The notes under the pieces were generated by a model. It was given only the letters and a program-made list of their open reading frames with translations. It had not been told where the DNA came from and did no database searches. A program made the position numbers and the translations under genes. A DNA stretch of 64,000 nt from Vibrio crassostreae (GTDB taxonomy: Bacteria > Pseudomonadota > Gammaproteobacteria > Enterobacterales > Vibrionaceae): NCBI RefSeq assembly GCF_024347415.1, contig NZ_AP025476.1, positions 3,286,001 through 3,350,000 on the forward strand. Direction: 5' to 3'. This document shows positions 52,243-60,880 of the stretch, piece after piece. How positions within the stretch are numbered: position 1 is the first letter of the stretch; each line of letters opens with the position of its first letter.

Positions 52243-52617
52243 TCATTTCGAAAACAGATGCAGTGTTAGCACATCCCAGTTCGCATAATAGAAACCTGCG
52301 GCAGCCAAAGTCATTGCCATCATTAGTAAGATCGCAACTCGCCAAATAAAACGACCACTACGTGGAGTCAGCTCCTTCTCACAGTCGTTACACATCATGA
52401 TGAACTTATGTTGGTCTTCCAACTTAGCCTCATGTTCATTGACTACCTTGTTACGACACGTTGCGATATAACGCAGCTTGCTCACCATATCGTGCGGTAG
52501 CCTTTCTTCACAGCTTGTTACAAGCTCATGCAATCCTTCGCCTTCGGCATGATATTGAAGCCTCAATAATTTCTCTATATTGCGAGTTCTTGTCACCACT
52601 TTTTCAATATCGGTCAT
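52243..52617 (-). CDS. DUF4145-type protein with C-terminal membrane anchor
   Basis: The ATG at 52617 has GGGAGGG just upstream, so I prefer it to 52638. The 124-residue protein has a helical N-terminal domain (TRTRNIEKLLRLQYHAEGEGLHE, LPHDMVSKLRYIATCRNKVVNE), the arrangement seen in DUF4145 domains. A CNDCEKEL pair follows, then a basic stretch and one membrane helix (about 97-117). The function is unknown; DUF4145 domains sometimes accompany nucleases or defence proteins, but nothing here supports that. Confidence 0.7.
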   Translation of the reverse strand: MTDIEKVVTRTRNIEKLLRLQYHAEGEGLHELVTSCEERLPHDMVSKLRYIATCRNKVVNEHEAKLEDQHKFIMMCNDCEKELTPRSGRFIWRVAILLMMAMTLAAAGFYYANWDVLTLHLFSK

Positions 52618-52861
52618 CTTGGCCCTCCCACTCCACACTATAATTCTAGTCGAGCATTTCCCTATTCTTATACAAAATCACTGTTATTTACGAGAGAAAG
52701 AGACAATAAATAACAATGCTTTATCCCAAACTGGCCATTAAATGTGATGTCCGCCGAAAAATAATCAGCTTGGCTTACAACAGTTCACGAATAACGGCTT
52801 TAAACACATATCCCTATTGCCTGAAAGACTAGAATAACCATCACGACTACATGGAGGTTAT

Positions 52862-53191
52862 ATGCCTAATTCACTCTTTTTTGCCATTTTTGCACTCGCT
52901 GCTCTAGCGGCTTGGGTATTTATTGGTTTCTATCGAAAACACTCGCAAGGTGAAAATGCGCCAGAGAAGAAAGTGAATGTCACTGTGTTAGACAAACAAT
53001 CCATCGACCTTCCTGACGCAGAACCTGGCCAAGAAGATCAAGAGTACTGGATTTACGTTCAACGTGGTGTGGTTGGTCCGAAACGCGAATTCCAAGTCGG
53101 AATCCACTATTTCCACGCCCTTAACCCCGGCGACAAAGGAACCTTAACCTACCAAGGCGATAAGTTCTTACACTTTGCGTTGAAACGCTAG
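52862..53191 (+). CDS. DUF2500 family protein (YhhM-like)
   Basis: A 109-residue protein with one N-terminal membrane helix (about 5-23). A small beta-rich domain follows, with EYWIYVQRGVVGPKREFQVG and HYFHALNPGDKGTLTYQG. This is the YhhM pattern; its function is unknown. GGAGGT lies just before the ATG. In E. coli yhhL, yhhM and yhhN are neighbours of rsmD; here homologues of all three lie within 4 kb. Confidence 0.8.
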   Translation: MPNSLFFAIFALAALAAWVFIGFYRKHSQGENAPEKKVNVTVLDKQSIDLPDAEPGQEDQEYWIYVQRGVVGPKREFQVGIHYFHALNPGDKGTLTYQGDKFLHFALKR

Positions 53192-53263
53192 TCGTAAGCC
53201 GCTTCAACGATTCATCAAAAACCGACCATCAGCGATAATAACTAATGGCCTTAGTATTAACGA

Positions 53264-54277
53264 CTAAGGCAATAACCAACGCGTTTTCTCAGACTTAGAT
53301 ACCATCCAGCTCATCCAAAGCGCACCTGCGCCACTGATCACAATCCATAATGGGATAACCCACGCAGGGTGTCCCTGGTACCAACCAAACTCTTTCATTG
53401 GCCACAAGAAGATAGGATGCAGCAGGTAGATACCTAAACTGTGCTTACTGATAAAGCCAACCACTTGGTTACTTTTCTCAGATAATCCTTCTCCATAATA
53501 ACGACACAGCATAAACACCATGCTCGCTGCTAATACCGTATTCAACGTCTTGTAAGATAACCAGCGCCCCACCGTGTACTCTTCTGCTACCAAGCTTGCA
53601 TCAACTACCATGTAAACCGTGGTTAGTAACGCTAACCCACCCAGTAACACACTCACGCCGACTGTCACCTTGTTAAGTGGCACAATCTTATACAGCAAGT
53701 ATCCCAATGGTAAGTAACCGGTGTACAGCCACAATTCGTGGCTCCAAGGGCCGTCGATTTTCAGTAAGAACAGTAATGTTGTGAGCAGCCATACCGCCGT
53801 AAAGGCATAGACCGATCTATCACCGTACTTTCTGACCATGATCTGCAAGAACGGAATCACAAAGTAGAGCGGGATAAAGTAATAGAAGAAACCGAGGTGG
53901 TAATAGGTGTAATGATGGTAGCTATTGAGCAACACGTCCCAACTGACGTCGGCATCAAAGCCCATCGCAGACCAACCAGATAGGTAGGTATAGAAAAGCG
54001 ACCAAACGATGAAAGGTATCAATACTTTGCCTAGACGTCGCTTGAGGTAGTACTTAGCGTCAAACGGGCGCTGATCGCTTAACATCAAAGCACCCGTTAT
54101 CAATATAAAGACAGGCACCGCCCAGCGGCTGAAGCCATTTACGGTGATTGCTGTTAACCATTCGCCGAAAGGAATGGTTCCTAGTTCGTTGCGATAAGGC
54201 GCCAAAACATGAATCGCGATAACCGCTACGGCCGCGACACATCGTGCTAAATCAAAAAAAAGAATTCGCTGCTTCAT
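53264..54277 (-). CDS. Membrane acyltransferase, type 3 family (WecH/OafA-like)
   Basis: A 337-residue protein with about ten membrane helices and the acyltransferase-3 pattern FFDLARCVAAVAVIAIHVLAPY (catalytic-type His in helix 1), YYLKRRLGKVLIPF and HSLGIYLLHPIF. Such enzymes O-acetylate surface polysaccharides or periplasmic glucans; WecH modifies enterobacterial common antigen. No polysaccharide cluster is nearby, so the substrate is open. It lies downstream of the arsenic operon, separated by a terminator. Confidence 0.85.
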   Translation of the reverse strand: MKQRILFFDLARCVAAVAVIAIHVLAPYRNELGTIPFGEWLTAITVNGFSRWAVPVFILITGALMLSDQRPFDAKYYLKRRLGKVLIPFIVWSLFYTYLSGWSAMGFDADVSWDVLLNSYHHYTYYHLGFFYYFIPLYFVIPFLQIMVRKYGDRSVYAFTAVWLLTTLLFLLKIDGPWSHELWLYTGYLPLGYLLYKIVPLNKVTVGVSVLLGGLALLTTVYMVVDASLVAEEYTVGRWLSYKTLNTVLAASMVFMLCRYYGEGLSEKSNQVVGFISKHSLGIYLLHPIFLWPMKEFGWYQGHPAWVIPLWIVISGAGALWMSWMVSKSEKTRWLLP

Positions 54278-54320
54278 GTAAATGCCTGATTAATATTCAA
54301 TCATTCTACTATAGCAATAA

Positions 54321-54354
54321 AAAAGCTGACCGGAATAAATACCAAGTCAGCTTA
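54321..54354 (-). terminator. Terminator of the ars operon
   Basis: AAGCTGAC / GTCAGCTT stem (54323-54330 with 54345-54352) followed by TTTTTT on the minus strand, about 80 bases after arsJ. Confidence 0.8.
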
Positions 54355-54430
54355 TTGTTAAAGGAGAAGCATATCGCGAATTAATCTTATACGAATGAGC
54401 AGTTGCAACTTTCGCCCTTACGAATGAGGC

Positions 54431-55651
54431 CTATGCGGCAGATGTTTGCGGCACCTTAGGTAAACGCAAAGAAATCACCGTTGTGATTGCTAAGAACGCG
54501 AACGATACCCACAAACACGCAGACAAGCCGCCCATTTGGAATACTAAGCCTGACAAGATTGTGCCAATCAAGCGACCCATTGCATTCGCCATGTAGTAGA
54601 AACCAACATCAAGCGATACCCCGTCGCCTTTCGCATAACTCACAATCAGGTATGAGTGAAGGGACGAGTTCACCGCGAAGATGGCACCAAACACCATCAA
54701 ACCCCCCACGATAACTAGCTCTGGTTGCCAACCAATCTGTACCGCATAAGCAATGGCAGCGGTCACGATAGCCAGAGCACCCGCCCATAATAACGCTGCA
54801 TGACCGTCTGGAACTTTGCCTTGCGCCTTACCCGTAATCTTCGGCGCTATGCCTTGTACAAAGCCATAAGCGATAGTCCAAGCCGCTAAGAAACCGCCAA
54901 CCCATGAGTGATCCCAACCAAACACGCTGCCGAGATAAATTGGCAAAGCAATCACAAACCACACATCACGAGCACCAAACAAGAACATGCGAGCTGCAGA
55001 TAGGATGTTGATGGATTCAGATTTAGAGAAGATCTGTTTGAACTTAGGCTTGGTTTTCGCTTTACCCATGTCCGCTTCTAAGCTCAGCACACTGCCAATG
55101 AAGACCAAAGTCAGCACAGCTGCCATCGCAAGCACTGCATATTGGAAGCCAATCGTTGAAAGCAGTAAACCGCCAATAAAGAAGCCTGCACCTTTCAGGG
55201 CATTCTTAGAGCCTGTCAGAATTGCAATCCACTTATACAGCGCGCCTTGCTGTTCATCCGGCACTAAGGTCTTAATTGAGCTCTTGGCGCTCATCTTATT
55301 GAGGTCTTTAGCGATACCAGACAAGGCCTGCGCCGCCATTACCCAAGGAATAGTCAACATCGCCGTTGGCACCGCGAGCATACCCAAGGCGACAACTTGC
55401 ATCCCCAAACCAATGTTCATGGTCTTATTGAGGCCAAGACGTGCGCCCAACCAACCACCGATTAGGTTCGTCACCACACCAAAGAATTCATAGAAAAGGA
55501 ACAGCGAGGCGATCTCTAACGAACTGTAGCCAAGGTCGTAAAAATACAAAACCACCAGCATACGAAGTGCACCATCAGTAATGGTGAAGTTCCAGTAGTT
55601 GAAGGTCACCAACATGTATTGGCGAACGCTCTTACTTAGATTTGAAAACAT
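54431..55651 (-). CDS. arsJ: Organoarsenical efflux MFS transporter ArsJ
   Basis: A 406-residue major-facilitator protein with about 12 helices. The ArsJ-like N terminus is VRQYMLVTFNYWNFTITDGALRMLVVLYFYDLG, followed by GLGMQVVALG and KDLNKMSAKSSIK. ArsJ exports 1-arseno-3-phosphoglycerate, the unstable product GAPDH makes from arsenate (Chen, Rosen and co-workers). The assignment rests on sequence pattern plus its operon with gapdh and arsR. A hairpin lies between it and the preceding phosphatase gene. Confidence 0.9.
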   Translation of the reverse strand: MFSNLSKSVRQYMLVTFNYWNFTITDGALRMLVVLYFYDLGYSSLEIASLFLFYEFFGVVTNLIGGWLGARLGLNKTMNIGLGMQVVALGMLAVPTAMLTIPWVMAAQALSGIAKDLNKMSAKSSIKTLVPDEQQGALYKWIAILTGSKNALKGAGFFIGGLLLSTIGFQYAVLAMAAVLTLVFIGSVLSLEADMGKAKTKPKFKQIFSKSESINILSAARMFLFGARDVWFVIALPIYLGSVFGWDHSWVGGFLAAWTIAYGFVQGIAPKITGKAQGKVPDGHAALLWAGALAIVTAAIAYAVQIGWQPELVIVGGLMVFGAIFAVNSSLHSYLIVSYAKGDGVSLDVGFYYMANAMGRLIGTILSGLVFQMGGLSACLWVSFAFLAITTVISLRLPKVPQTSAA

Positions 55652-55679
55652 AATGCTATCTCTGCAACCAAAACAAAAA

Positions 55680-55726
55680 GAGCTTTTGGATCATGATAAG
55701 TTCAACACTCCAGATACCAAAAGCTC
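55680..55726 (-). terminator. Terminator-like hairpin inside the ars operon
   Basis: GAGCTTTTGG (minus-strand reading of 55717-55726) pairs with CCAAAAGCTC (55680-55689) around a 27-base loop and is followed by TTTTTG. It lies in the gap between the phosphatase gene and arsJ and could be an attenuator or processing site. Confidence 0.55.
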
Positions 55727-55747
55727 CCTGTCTAACACTGATGACTA

Positions 55748-56239
55748 TTAGCTATTCGCTACGCCATTAATGTACTCAACCTGGATAGATTTAGTGAAGG
55801 CACCTGGACGCAGTGCCTGAACTTCTTGAACGATCTTATCGAGGTCCCAGCCTTTTTCTAAAAGCAGATGAGCTGCGAATAAACCTGTACGGCCAGAACC
55901 GCCCATGCAGTGCATCGCTACCTTACCGCCATTATCCACAACTTGATGTAGCTCTGGGCTTGCTGCTTGCCACTTCTGCGCAAAGTCAGCACCCGGTGCA
56001 CAATCATCTTCGATTTCAATTTGGAACCATTGCATGCCTAGTGCTTGTGCTTTCTCGCCTAGCTCAGAAACATTCTTGCTCGCCAGTTCTTCACTGTCTA
56101 AAGCCGTCACAATTGCTTCTGCGCCTTGCGCTTTAAGTTGAGCTAGAGATGCATCTAGGTCTGCGTCTTTAGTGCCTGGGCATGGAGTCAGGATAAGTGC
56201 ACCTTTCTCAAGGTCTAGTTGCCACGTTGGATGTGTCAT
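55748..56239 (-). CDS. Dual-specificity/CDKN3-like protein phosphatase in the ars operon
   Basis: A 163-residue protein with the Cys-phosphatase loop HCMGGSGRTG (Cys111, Arg117), a likely general acid in the IEDDCAPG segment (Asp78/79) and the LRPGAFTKSIQVEYI tail typical of the CDKN3/Cdc14-like group. It lies 18 bases behind gapdh and 96 before arsJ, so it is part of the operon. Possible roles are hydrolysis of a phosphoester made during arsenate metabolism, or arsenate reduction by a tyrosine-phosphatase fold as in ArsC2/Acr2 enzymes; both are inference. It is not the low-molecular-weight ArsC fold. Confidence 0.82.
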   Translation of the reverse strand: MTHPTWQLDLEKGALILTPCPGTKDADLDASLAQLKAQGAEAIVTALDSEELASKNVSELGEKAQALGMQWFQIEIEDDCAPGADFAQKWQAASPELHQVVDNGGKVAMHCMGGSGRTGLFAAHLLLEKGWDLDKIVQEVQALRPGAFTKSIQVEYINGVANS

Positions 56240-56257
56240 TGTGTCTTCCCCAGATTC

Positions 56258-57262
56258 TTATTTAGAAAGGCCGACAGTACGAACTAACTCAGCCGTACGT
56301 GTCGCGTAACCCATTTCGTTATCGTACCAAGCGTAGATCTTAACCATGCGCTTACCCACTAACATAGTTGATAGTGCATCTACGATGGTTGAGCGTTGGT
56401 CGCCTTTGTAATCGATAGAAACCAACGGACGCTCTTCAAAGCCAAGAATACCTTTCAGTTCGTTCTCAGACGCTTCTTTTAGCATCGCGTTAACTTCTTC
56501 TGCTGTTGTGTCTTGCTTCACTTCGAAGATGATGTCAGTCAGAGAAGCGTTCGCTAGTGGTACACGAACCGCGTGGCCGTTAATACGGTTTTCAAGCTCA
56601 GGGAAGATCTCAACGATCGCTTTAGCACTGCCCGTTGTTGTAGGAATAAGGCTCATGCCACATGCACGTGCACGACGTAAGTCTTTGTGGGGCGCATCAA
56701 GAATAGTTTGCGTGTTGGTTAGATCGTGAATCGTGGTGAAAGAGGCATTCTCGATACCCAGCTTCTCGTTGATCACTTTAACCACAGGTGCGATACAGTT
56801 TGTTGTACAAGACGCTGCCGTTACGATTTTGTGTACTGCTGGGTCAAAGATGTTGTCGTTCACACCAACAACGATGTTTGCGATGCCTTCTTCTTTCACT
56901 GGCGCCGATACCACAACACGCTTCACGCCCTGCTCTAGGTATTTGTTTAGGAAAGATGTCTTACGGTGAACACCTGTCGCTTCGATAACCACATCACAGC
57001 CAGACCAATCGATCGCATCGATGTCGCGCTCTTGTGTGGTCTTGATGCGCTGGCCATTAATGATCATCTCATCGCCTTCTGCATTTACTTCGTGGTGAAA
57101 GCGACCTTGAACTGAATCGAACTCTAGAAGATGTGCTAACGTTGCGGTATCGCCCGCTACATCATTAATTTGTACAAACTCTAGCTCTGCCCAGTCGAAT
57201 GCTGCGCGAAGTGCTAGACGGCCAATACGACCAAAACCATTAATACCTACTTTAACTGTCAT
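56258..57262 (-). CDS. ArsJ-associated glyceraldehyde-3-phosphate dehydrogenase
   Basis: The 334-residue protein has the NAD-binding [10 protein letters not shown] (6-15), the catalytic Cys in ASCTTNC (about Cys152) and the catalytic His in [11 protein letters not shown] (about 179). Housekeeping GAPDH usually has a TTVHAYT-type segment here; the HDLTNTQ form is what I associate with the arsenate-operon version. It is expected to use arsenate in place of phosphate, producing 1-arseno-3-phosphoglycerate for ArsJ. It follows arsR by 41 bases. That it is separate from the glycolytic enzyme is inferred from context. Confidence 0.92.
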   Translation of the reverse strand: MTVKVGINGFGRIGRLALRAAFDWAELEFVQINDVAGDTATLAHLLEFDSVQGRFHHEVNAEGDEMIINGQRIKTTQERDIDAIDWSGCDVVIEATGVHRKTSFLNKYLEQGVKRVVVSAPVKEEGIANIVVGVNDNIFDPAVHKIVTAASCTTNCIAPVVKVINEKLGIENASFTTIHDLTNTQTILDAPHKDLRRARACGMSLIPTTTGSAKAIVEIFPELENRINGHAVRVPLANASLTDIIFEVKQDTTAEEVNAMLKEASENELKGILGFEERPLVSIDYKGDQRSTIVDALSTMLVGKRMVKIYAWYDNEMGYATRTAELVRTVGLSK

Positions 57263-57303
57263 CGTATGCTCTCTCAGCTAGTGGTGAATCTAAAAATATT
57301 CAA

Positions 57304-57645
57304 TTAAACGCAACATTGAGGGCGTGAAGTCATTGCTTCTAAGCGCTCAATGTCTTGTTGGTATTCAGTTTTCAAACAGTTCGATGCGATAAGGTCATCA
57401 ATTAACTTTAGCATCCAACCCGGTAAATCTTGTGACAGGCGGTAAAACACCCACTGCCCTTGGCGAACGTCAGTCAAAATACCGTTTGAGCGCAACTGCG
57501 CAAGGTGGCGTGAAACCTTTGGCTGACTTTCTTGTAATGCCTGTGTCAACTCACCAACAGAGAGGCACTCTTGGCGCACAATCATCATTAAGCAACGCAC
57601 TCGCGTTTCATCAGACAGTAATTTAAAAAATTGGTGAGGAAGCAT
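57304..57645 (-). CDS. arsR: ArsR-family arsenic-responsive repressor
   Basis: A 113-residue SmtB/ArsR winged-helix protein: FFKLLSDETRVRCLMMI, the recognition helix QESQPKVSRHLAQLRSNGIL (about 38-57) and the wing RQGQWVFYRL. The E. coli ArsR metal site ELCVCDL is not kept; here the segment reads QECLSVGEL with one Cys (27). A Cys pair ends the protein (111 and 112), similar in position to other ArsR types that bind trivalent arsenic with C-terminal cysteines. First gene of the operon, with an operator-like palindrome just upstream. Confidence 0.92.
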   Translation of the reverse strand: MLPHQFFKLLSDETRVRCLMMIVRQECLSVGELTQALQESQPKVSRHLAQLRSNGILTDVRQGQWVFYRLSQDLPGWMLKLIDDLIASNCLKTEYQQDIERLEAMTSRPQCCV

Positions 57646-57651
57646 AAGTAC

Positions 57652-57675
57652 ATACTCATATATGGATATGCGTAT
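57652..57675 (-). promoter_or_regulatory. Likely ArsR operator
   Basis: The imperfect palindrome ATACGCATAT-CC-ATATATGAGTAT lies 6 bases before the arsR start codon, matching the ATA-rich inverted repeats bound by ArsR proteins. Confidence 0.6.
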
Positions 57676-57684
57676 ATCTTAGTT

Positions 57685-57713
57685 ATAAAAAAACGCACGT
57701 CAAGGCGTGCGTT
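57685..57713 (-). terminator. Terminator of the EAL-HDOD gene
   Basis: ACGCACG / CGTGCGT stem followed on the minus strand by TTTTTT, 35 bases after the stop of the gene at 57745. It separates that gene from the ars operon. Confidence 0.85.
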
Positions 57714-57744
57714 TCAATTGTCATAAAAGTTTAACGAATAAACA

Positions 57745-58965
57745 TCAGAGCTTGTTGGTCACGGTATGACTCCAACGGCGAGCTTCAGTAAGCTCCGTTT
57801 TGACCTGATCCACGCTTAACCCTAAATCAGCGCAGTGCTCATCAATCTGTTGCCAATCGGCATGTTCAAAGCTCTCTTCAAGCGCGAGTAAGGTACCGTA
57901 TGGTCCTTCTCTACGAAGCAGAGCCACCTTGATACTTTTACACAAAGGCAGTTGCTCAACTAAATTCTCTAACGATAGGTCGAGCAATGCATCCAGCAAC
58001 GAGAACAAACCAATCATAAAGGCTTGTTCAGTGTGCCCTTCAAACGCTTGGTAACGAGACATGCGCTGACAAAATTGCGCCCGCTGTAAAGACAAGCCAT
58101 ACAACTCTTTCGGCTTTTTATCAGAGACATAAGACGCCACCGCCAGCGAAACAAACATTTTCAGCTTCTCTTGCCCCAAGTAAACCAAGGCTTGACGAAA
58201 TGACGAGATGGTCACCTCAAGACGAGGCGACATAGTGTTCACAAAACGCAGTAGCTTATAAGACAAAGCGACATCCTTTGCGACGATGCTCTCGACACGC
58301 TGAAAGTCGACATCCGGCTTGCACACTTCTTGGAACAGCTCCATGGCAATCACTTGTTCAGGGCTGATGTACTTGGTCTTGATGATTTCCGGTTTGCTAA
58401 AGAAGTAGCCTTGGAAGAACTTAAAACCCGCCTCTTTCGCTTGCTGGAATTCTTGTTCGTTTTCGACTCGTTCAGCAAGAAAGCTAAATTTCTTCCCTTG
58501 ATGCGCCCTAACCAAATTACACGCCTCATCTAAGCCCATCTGCATGATATCGAGCTTAACAATATGCGTATATCTGAGGAAACGTTCCCATTCTGGAGTC
58601 GAAGTAAAATCATCTAGGGCGATCATGTAGCCCGCTTGGTAGAGCTCTTTAACGGCTTCTAATAACTCGTCGGTCGGCTGGCAGGTTTCAAGGATCTCAA
58701 CCACCACCTTGTCTTTCGGCAAGCTCAGTGGCAGCCGACGAATCAGGCTTTGATACGGGAAGTTAATAAAGCAGCGTGAAGAAGGGATCGAAGGGTTCAG
58801 CCCGACCGACAAGAAATTCTCAACAATCAGACGATACGTTGCTCGATTAGACTCTATATGCGCTGGATAGGCATTCCTTTCTCCGTCACGAAACAGCAGC
58901 TCATAACCAAGCGTGTTTTTGTTTCGGTTTAAGATAGGTTGTCGAGCAACGTAGGTAGCGGTCAT
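57745..58965 (-). CDS. EAL-HDOD signalling protein, EAL degenerate
   Basis: A 406-residue protein of the YuxH type. The N-terminal EAL-like domain (about 1-200) starts VARQPILNRNKNTLGYELLFR, where an active enzyme has EALLR. It has VEILE and ALDDFTS in place of the DDFGTG loop, so c-di-GMP hydrolysis is unlikely. The C-terminal HDOD domain (about 200-395) has KDVALSYKLLRFVNT and the RQALVYLGQEKLKMFV helix. Such proteins act as binding or scaffold proteins in motility and biofilm control; the partner is unknown. Confidence 0.87.
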   Translation of the reverse strand: MTATYVARQPILNRNKNTLGYELLFRDGERNAYPAHIESNRATYRLIVENFLSVGLNPSIPSSRCFINFPYQSLIRRLPLSLPKDKVVVEILETCQPTDELLEAVKELYQAGYMIALDDFTSTPEWERFLRYTHIVKLDIMQMGLDEACNLVRAHQGKKFSFLAERVENEQEFQQAKEAGFKFFQGYFFSKPEIIKTKYISPEQVIAMELFQEVCKPDVDFQRVESIVAKDVALSYKLLRFVNTMSPRLEVTISSFRQALVYLGQEKLKMFVSLAVASYVSDKKPKELYGLSLQRAQFCQRMSRYQAFEGHTEQAFMIGLFSLLDALLDLSLENLVEQLPLCKSIKVALLRREGPYGTLLALEESFEHADWQQIDEHCADLGLSVDQVKTELTEARRWSHTVTNKL

Positions 58966-59010
58966 TTCTTGATAACTCTAATTGGTTGAACTATAACTCT
59001 ATTGCTTTCA

Positions 59011-59634
59011 CTAGGCTTTAGCGGCAGCCAGCAATGCGCCGCAGCCCATGAACATACCACCAAAGATTTTATTTATCTTACCCATTATGCGATCTGAACG
59101 AATAAAACGTCCCATTTGTGACGCTAATGAGGTGTAACCCAACATAACAACGCTATCAATGAATACCGTCGTCACACCTAGCACTAATAACTGTGGTGCT
59201 TGCGGTTGTGTTGGATCGATAAATTGAGGGAACAGAGCCACCAAAAACACGATAGATTTAGGATTGGTAAGGTTAATCAGCACCGCATTTCTTAGCAGCT
59301 TGCCACTCGATAACGTTGAGCTTTCTTCAGAAGCCATTAAGCTAGAGTTGTCGCGCCACTTTTGGATACCCAACCAAAGAAGATACACCACCCCCACCCA
59401 TTTGATGATGGTGAACGCCAATGCAGATTGAGCGACTAATGCACCAATACCCGCTCCCACCAGCATGATGTGAAATGCAAGGCCAAGCTGTAAGCCTGCG
59501 ATCGACGCGAGTGACTTCTTAGTGCCATAACTTAGCCCATTACTGATTGAGTTAACGGTACCTGAGCCCGGAGCCAAACTGAACAAAATCGCCGTGACGA
59601 CATAAGCAAGCCAAACATGAGTATCCATTTGCAT
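59011..59634 (-). CDS. rhtB: LysE/RhtB-family amino acid exporter
   Basis: A 207-residue protein with six helices and the family N terminus TAILFSLAPGSGTVNSISNGLSYG and LLRNAVLINLTNPKSIVFL. RhtB exports homoserine and homoserine lactone; substrate choice within the family cannot be read from sequence. It is divergent from pldB, and rhtB-pldB-yigL is the E. coli neighbourhood, which supports the symbol. The start may be the second Met (59628). Confidence 0.82.
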   Translation of the reverse strand: MQMDTHVWLAYVVTAILFSLAPGSGTVNSISNGLSYGTKKSLASIAGLQLGLAFHIMLVGAGIGALVAQSALAFTIIKWVGVVYLLWLGIQKWRDNSSLMASEESSTLSSGKLLRNAVLINLTNPKSIVFLVALFPQFIDPTQPQAPQLLVLGVTTVFIDSVVMLGYTSLASQMGRFIRSDRIMGKINKIFGGMFMGCGALLAAAKA

Positions 59635-59709
59635 TTCCTTACTAGTTCTTTAATCTAACAACATTAGTAGCGATAAAGCTCTCACATGCACCAGTTCAGG
59701 TAATTTCCC

Positions 59710-60690
59710 ATGGAAAACCACAGCGCCGCCCCGTTTTCGTACACGCAAGAACCTCAATTCGAGCAAGCGATTAAACACCCGATCCCCACCCTTTGGCAAC
59801 AACGAAAAGATGGGTATGTAACATCATCCGGTAAAAAGAGGCTGTACTGGTGTAGCCTTACTTCAGAGGCGCATACCAAGGCGATTGTTATTTCAAATGG
59901 CCGCATCGAGTGCTGCCAAAAATACCAAGAACTCTTTTATGATTTCTATCAACAAGGCTATGACGTTTATTCATTTGACCACCAAGGTCAAGGCCAGTCT
60001 GAACGTATGGTAACAGACTCTGACATCGGTCACATTCATGAGTTTGATGATTATGCATCTGACATGTCTGACGTCATTGCCAGTTTTGATCTCAGTAAGT
60101 ATTCCAATCGCTATCTGCTCGCGCATTCAATGGGCAGTACCATCGCGACTCGCTACCTACAAACTCATCCAGACCACCCGTTTGATAAGGTCACTCTGTG
60201 TGCGCCGATGTTTGGCATCAACACTGAATGGTACCTAAAACCTATCGCGATGATTGTTGGACAAGTGCTTACCGCATATCACGCCAAGCCAGTTTACGCG
60301 CCGGGGCAGCAAGCGTATTACTCAAAGCCTTTCGAAAACAACTTACTGAGCCACAGCAAGGTTCGTTACCAGTGGTTCCGTCGCTTATATGACGAGTCAC
60401 CCTCTTTGCAGGTGGGTGGGCCAAGCACGCGCTGGGTATGGCAAGGATTAATGGCAGCCAAGCAAGCGATTCAACAAACTCGCCAAATCAAAATCCCTCT
60501 ACTATTGATTCAAGCTGGAGAAGAGAAGATTGTCAGTAACGATGCTCAAGTGAAGTTCATCAACAAGCTGAAGAAAACCAACTCGGATTGCCAATTTAAG
60601 GTCATCGAAGGTTCTAGACATGAGGTGTTGTTTGAGAAAGATGAGTATCGCAATCCAACATTGGGTGCTATTACTCAGTTTTTTGCTTAG
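59710..60690 (+). CDS. pldB: Lysophospholipase L2
   Basis: A 326-residue alpha/beta-hydrolase. The nucleophile elbow is LLAHSMGSTIA (Ser about 139), and the other features are the YDVYSFDHQGQGQSER segment, an Asp/Glu near LLIQAGEEKIV and the catalytic His in EGSRHEVLFE (about 304). It hydrolyses lysophospholipids at the inner membrane. No signal peptide is present. It is upstream of yigL, as in E. coli. Confidence 0.93.
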   Translation: MENHSAAPFSYTQEPQFEQAIKHPIPTLWQQRKDGYVTSSGKKRLYWCSLTSEAHTKAIVISNGRIECCQKYQELFYDFYQQGYDVYSFDHQGQGQSERMVTDSDIGHIHEFDDYASDMSDVIASFDLSKYSNRYLLAHSMGSTIATRYLQTHPDHPFDKVTLCAPMFGINTEWYLKPIAMIVGQVLTAYHAKPVYAPGQQAYYSKPFENNLLSHSKVRYQWFRRLYDESPSLQVGGPSTRWVWQGLMAAKQAIQQTRQIKIPLLLIQAGEEKIVSNDAQVKFINKLKKTNSDCQFKVIEGSRHEVLFEKDEYRNPTLGAITQFFA

Positions 60691-60880
60691 CGTTAGCATG
60701 ACAACAAGAAAAGTAACGGACAGAAGAGATAGTCGCTAAAGAGGAAGAGAAGTAAGTGAGCTTTGCCCTCTTTTCTTGCATGAATTTGGCATACAATTTC
60801 TACCTAGAGATATTGTAGTTAAAACGATTCTAGCGTTGGCTAGCGTCAATATTGATTCAGCATTTTGCAATGAGGGTTAA

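Noticed and set aside
52243-52617. DUF4145-type gene considered as an abortive-infection effector
   Set aside because: No toxin motif or partner gene, and the context is ordinary small membrane genes.
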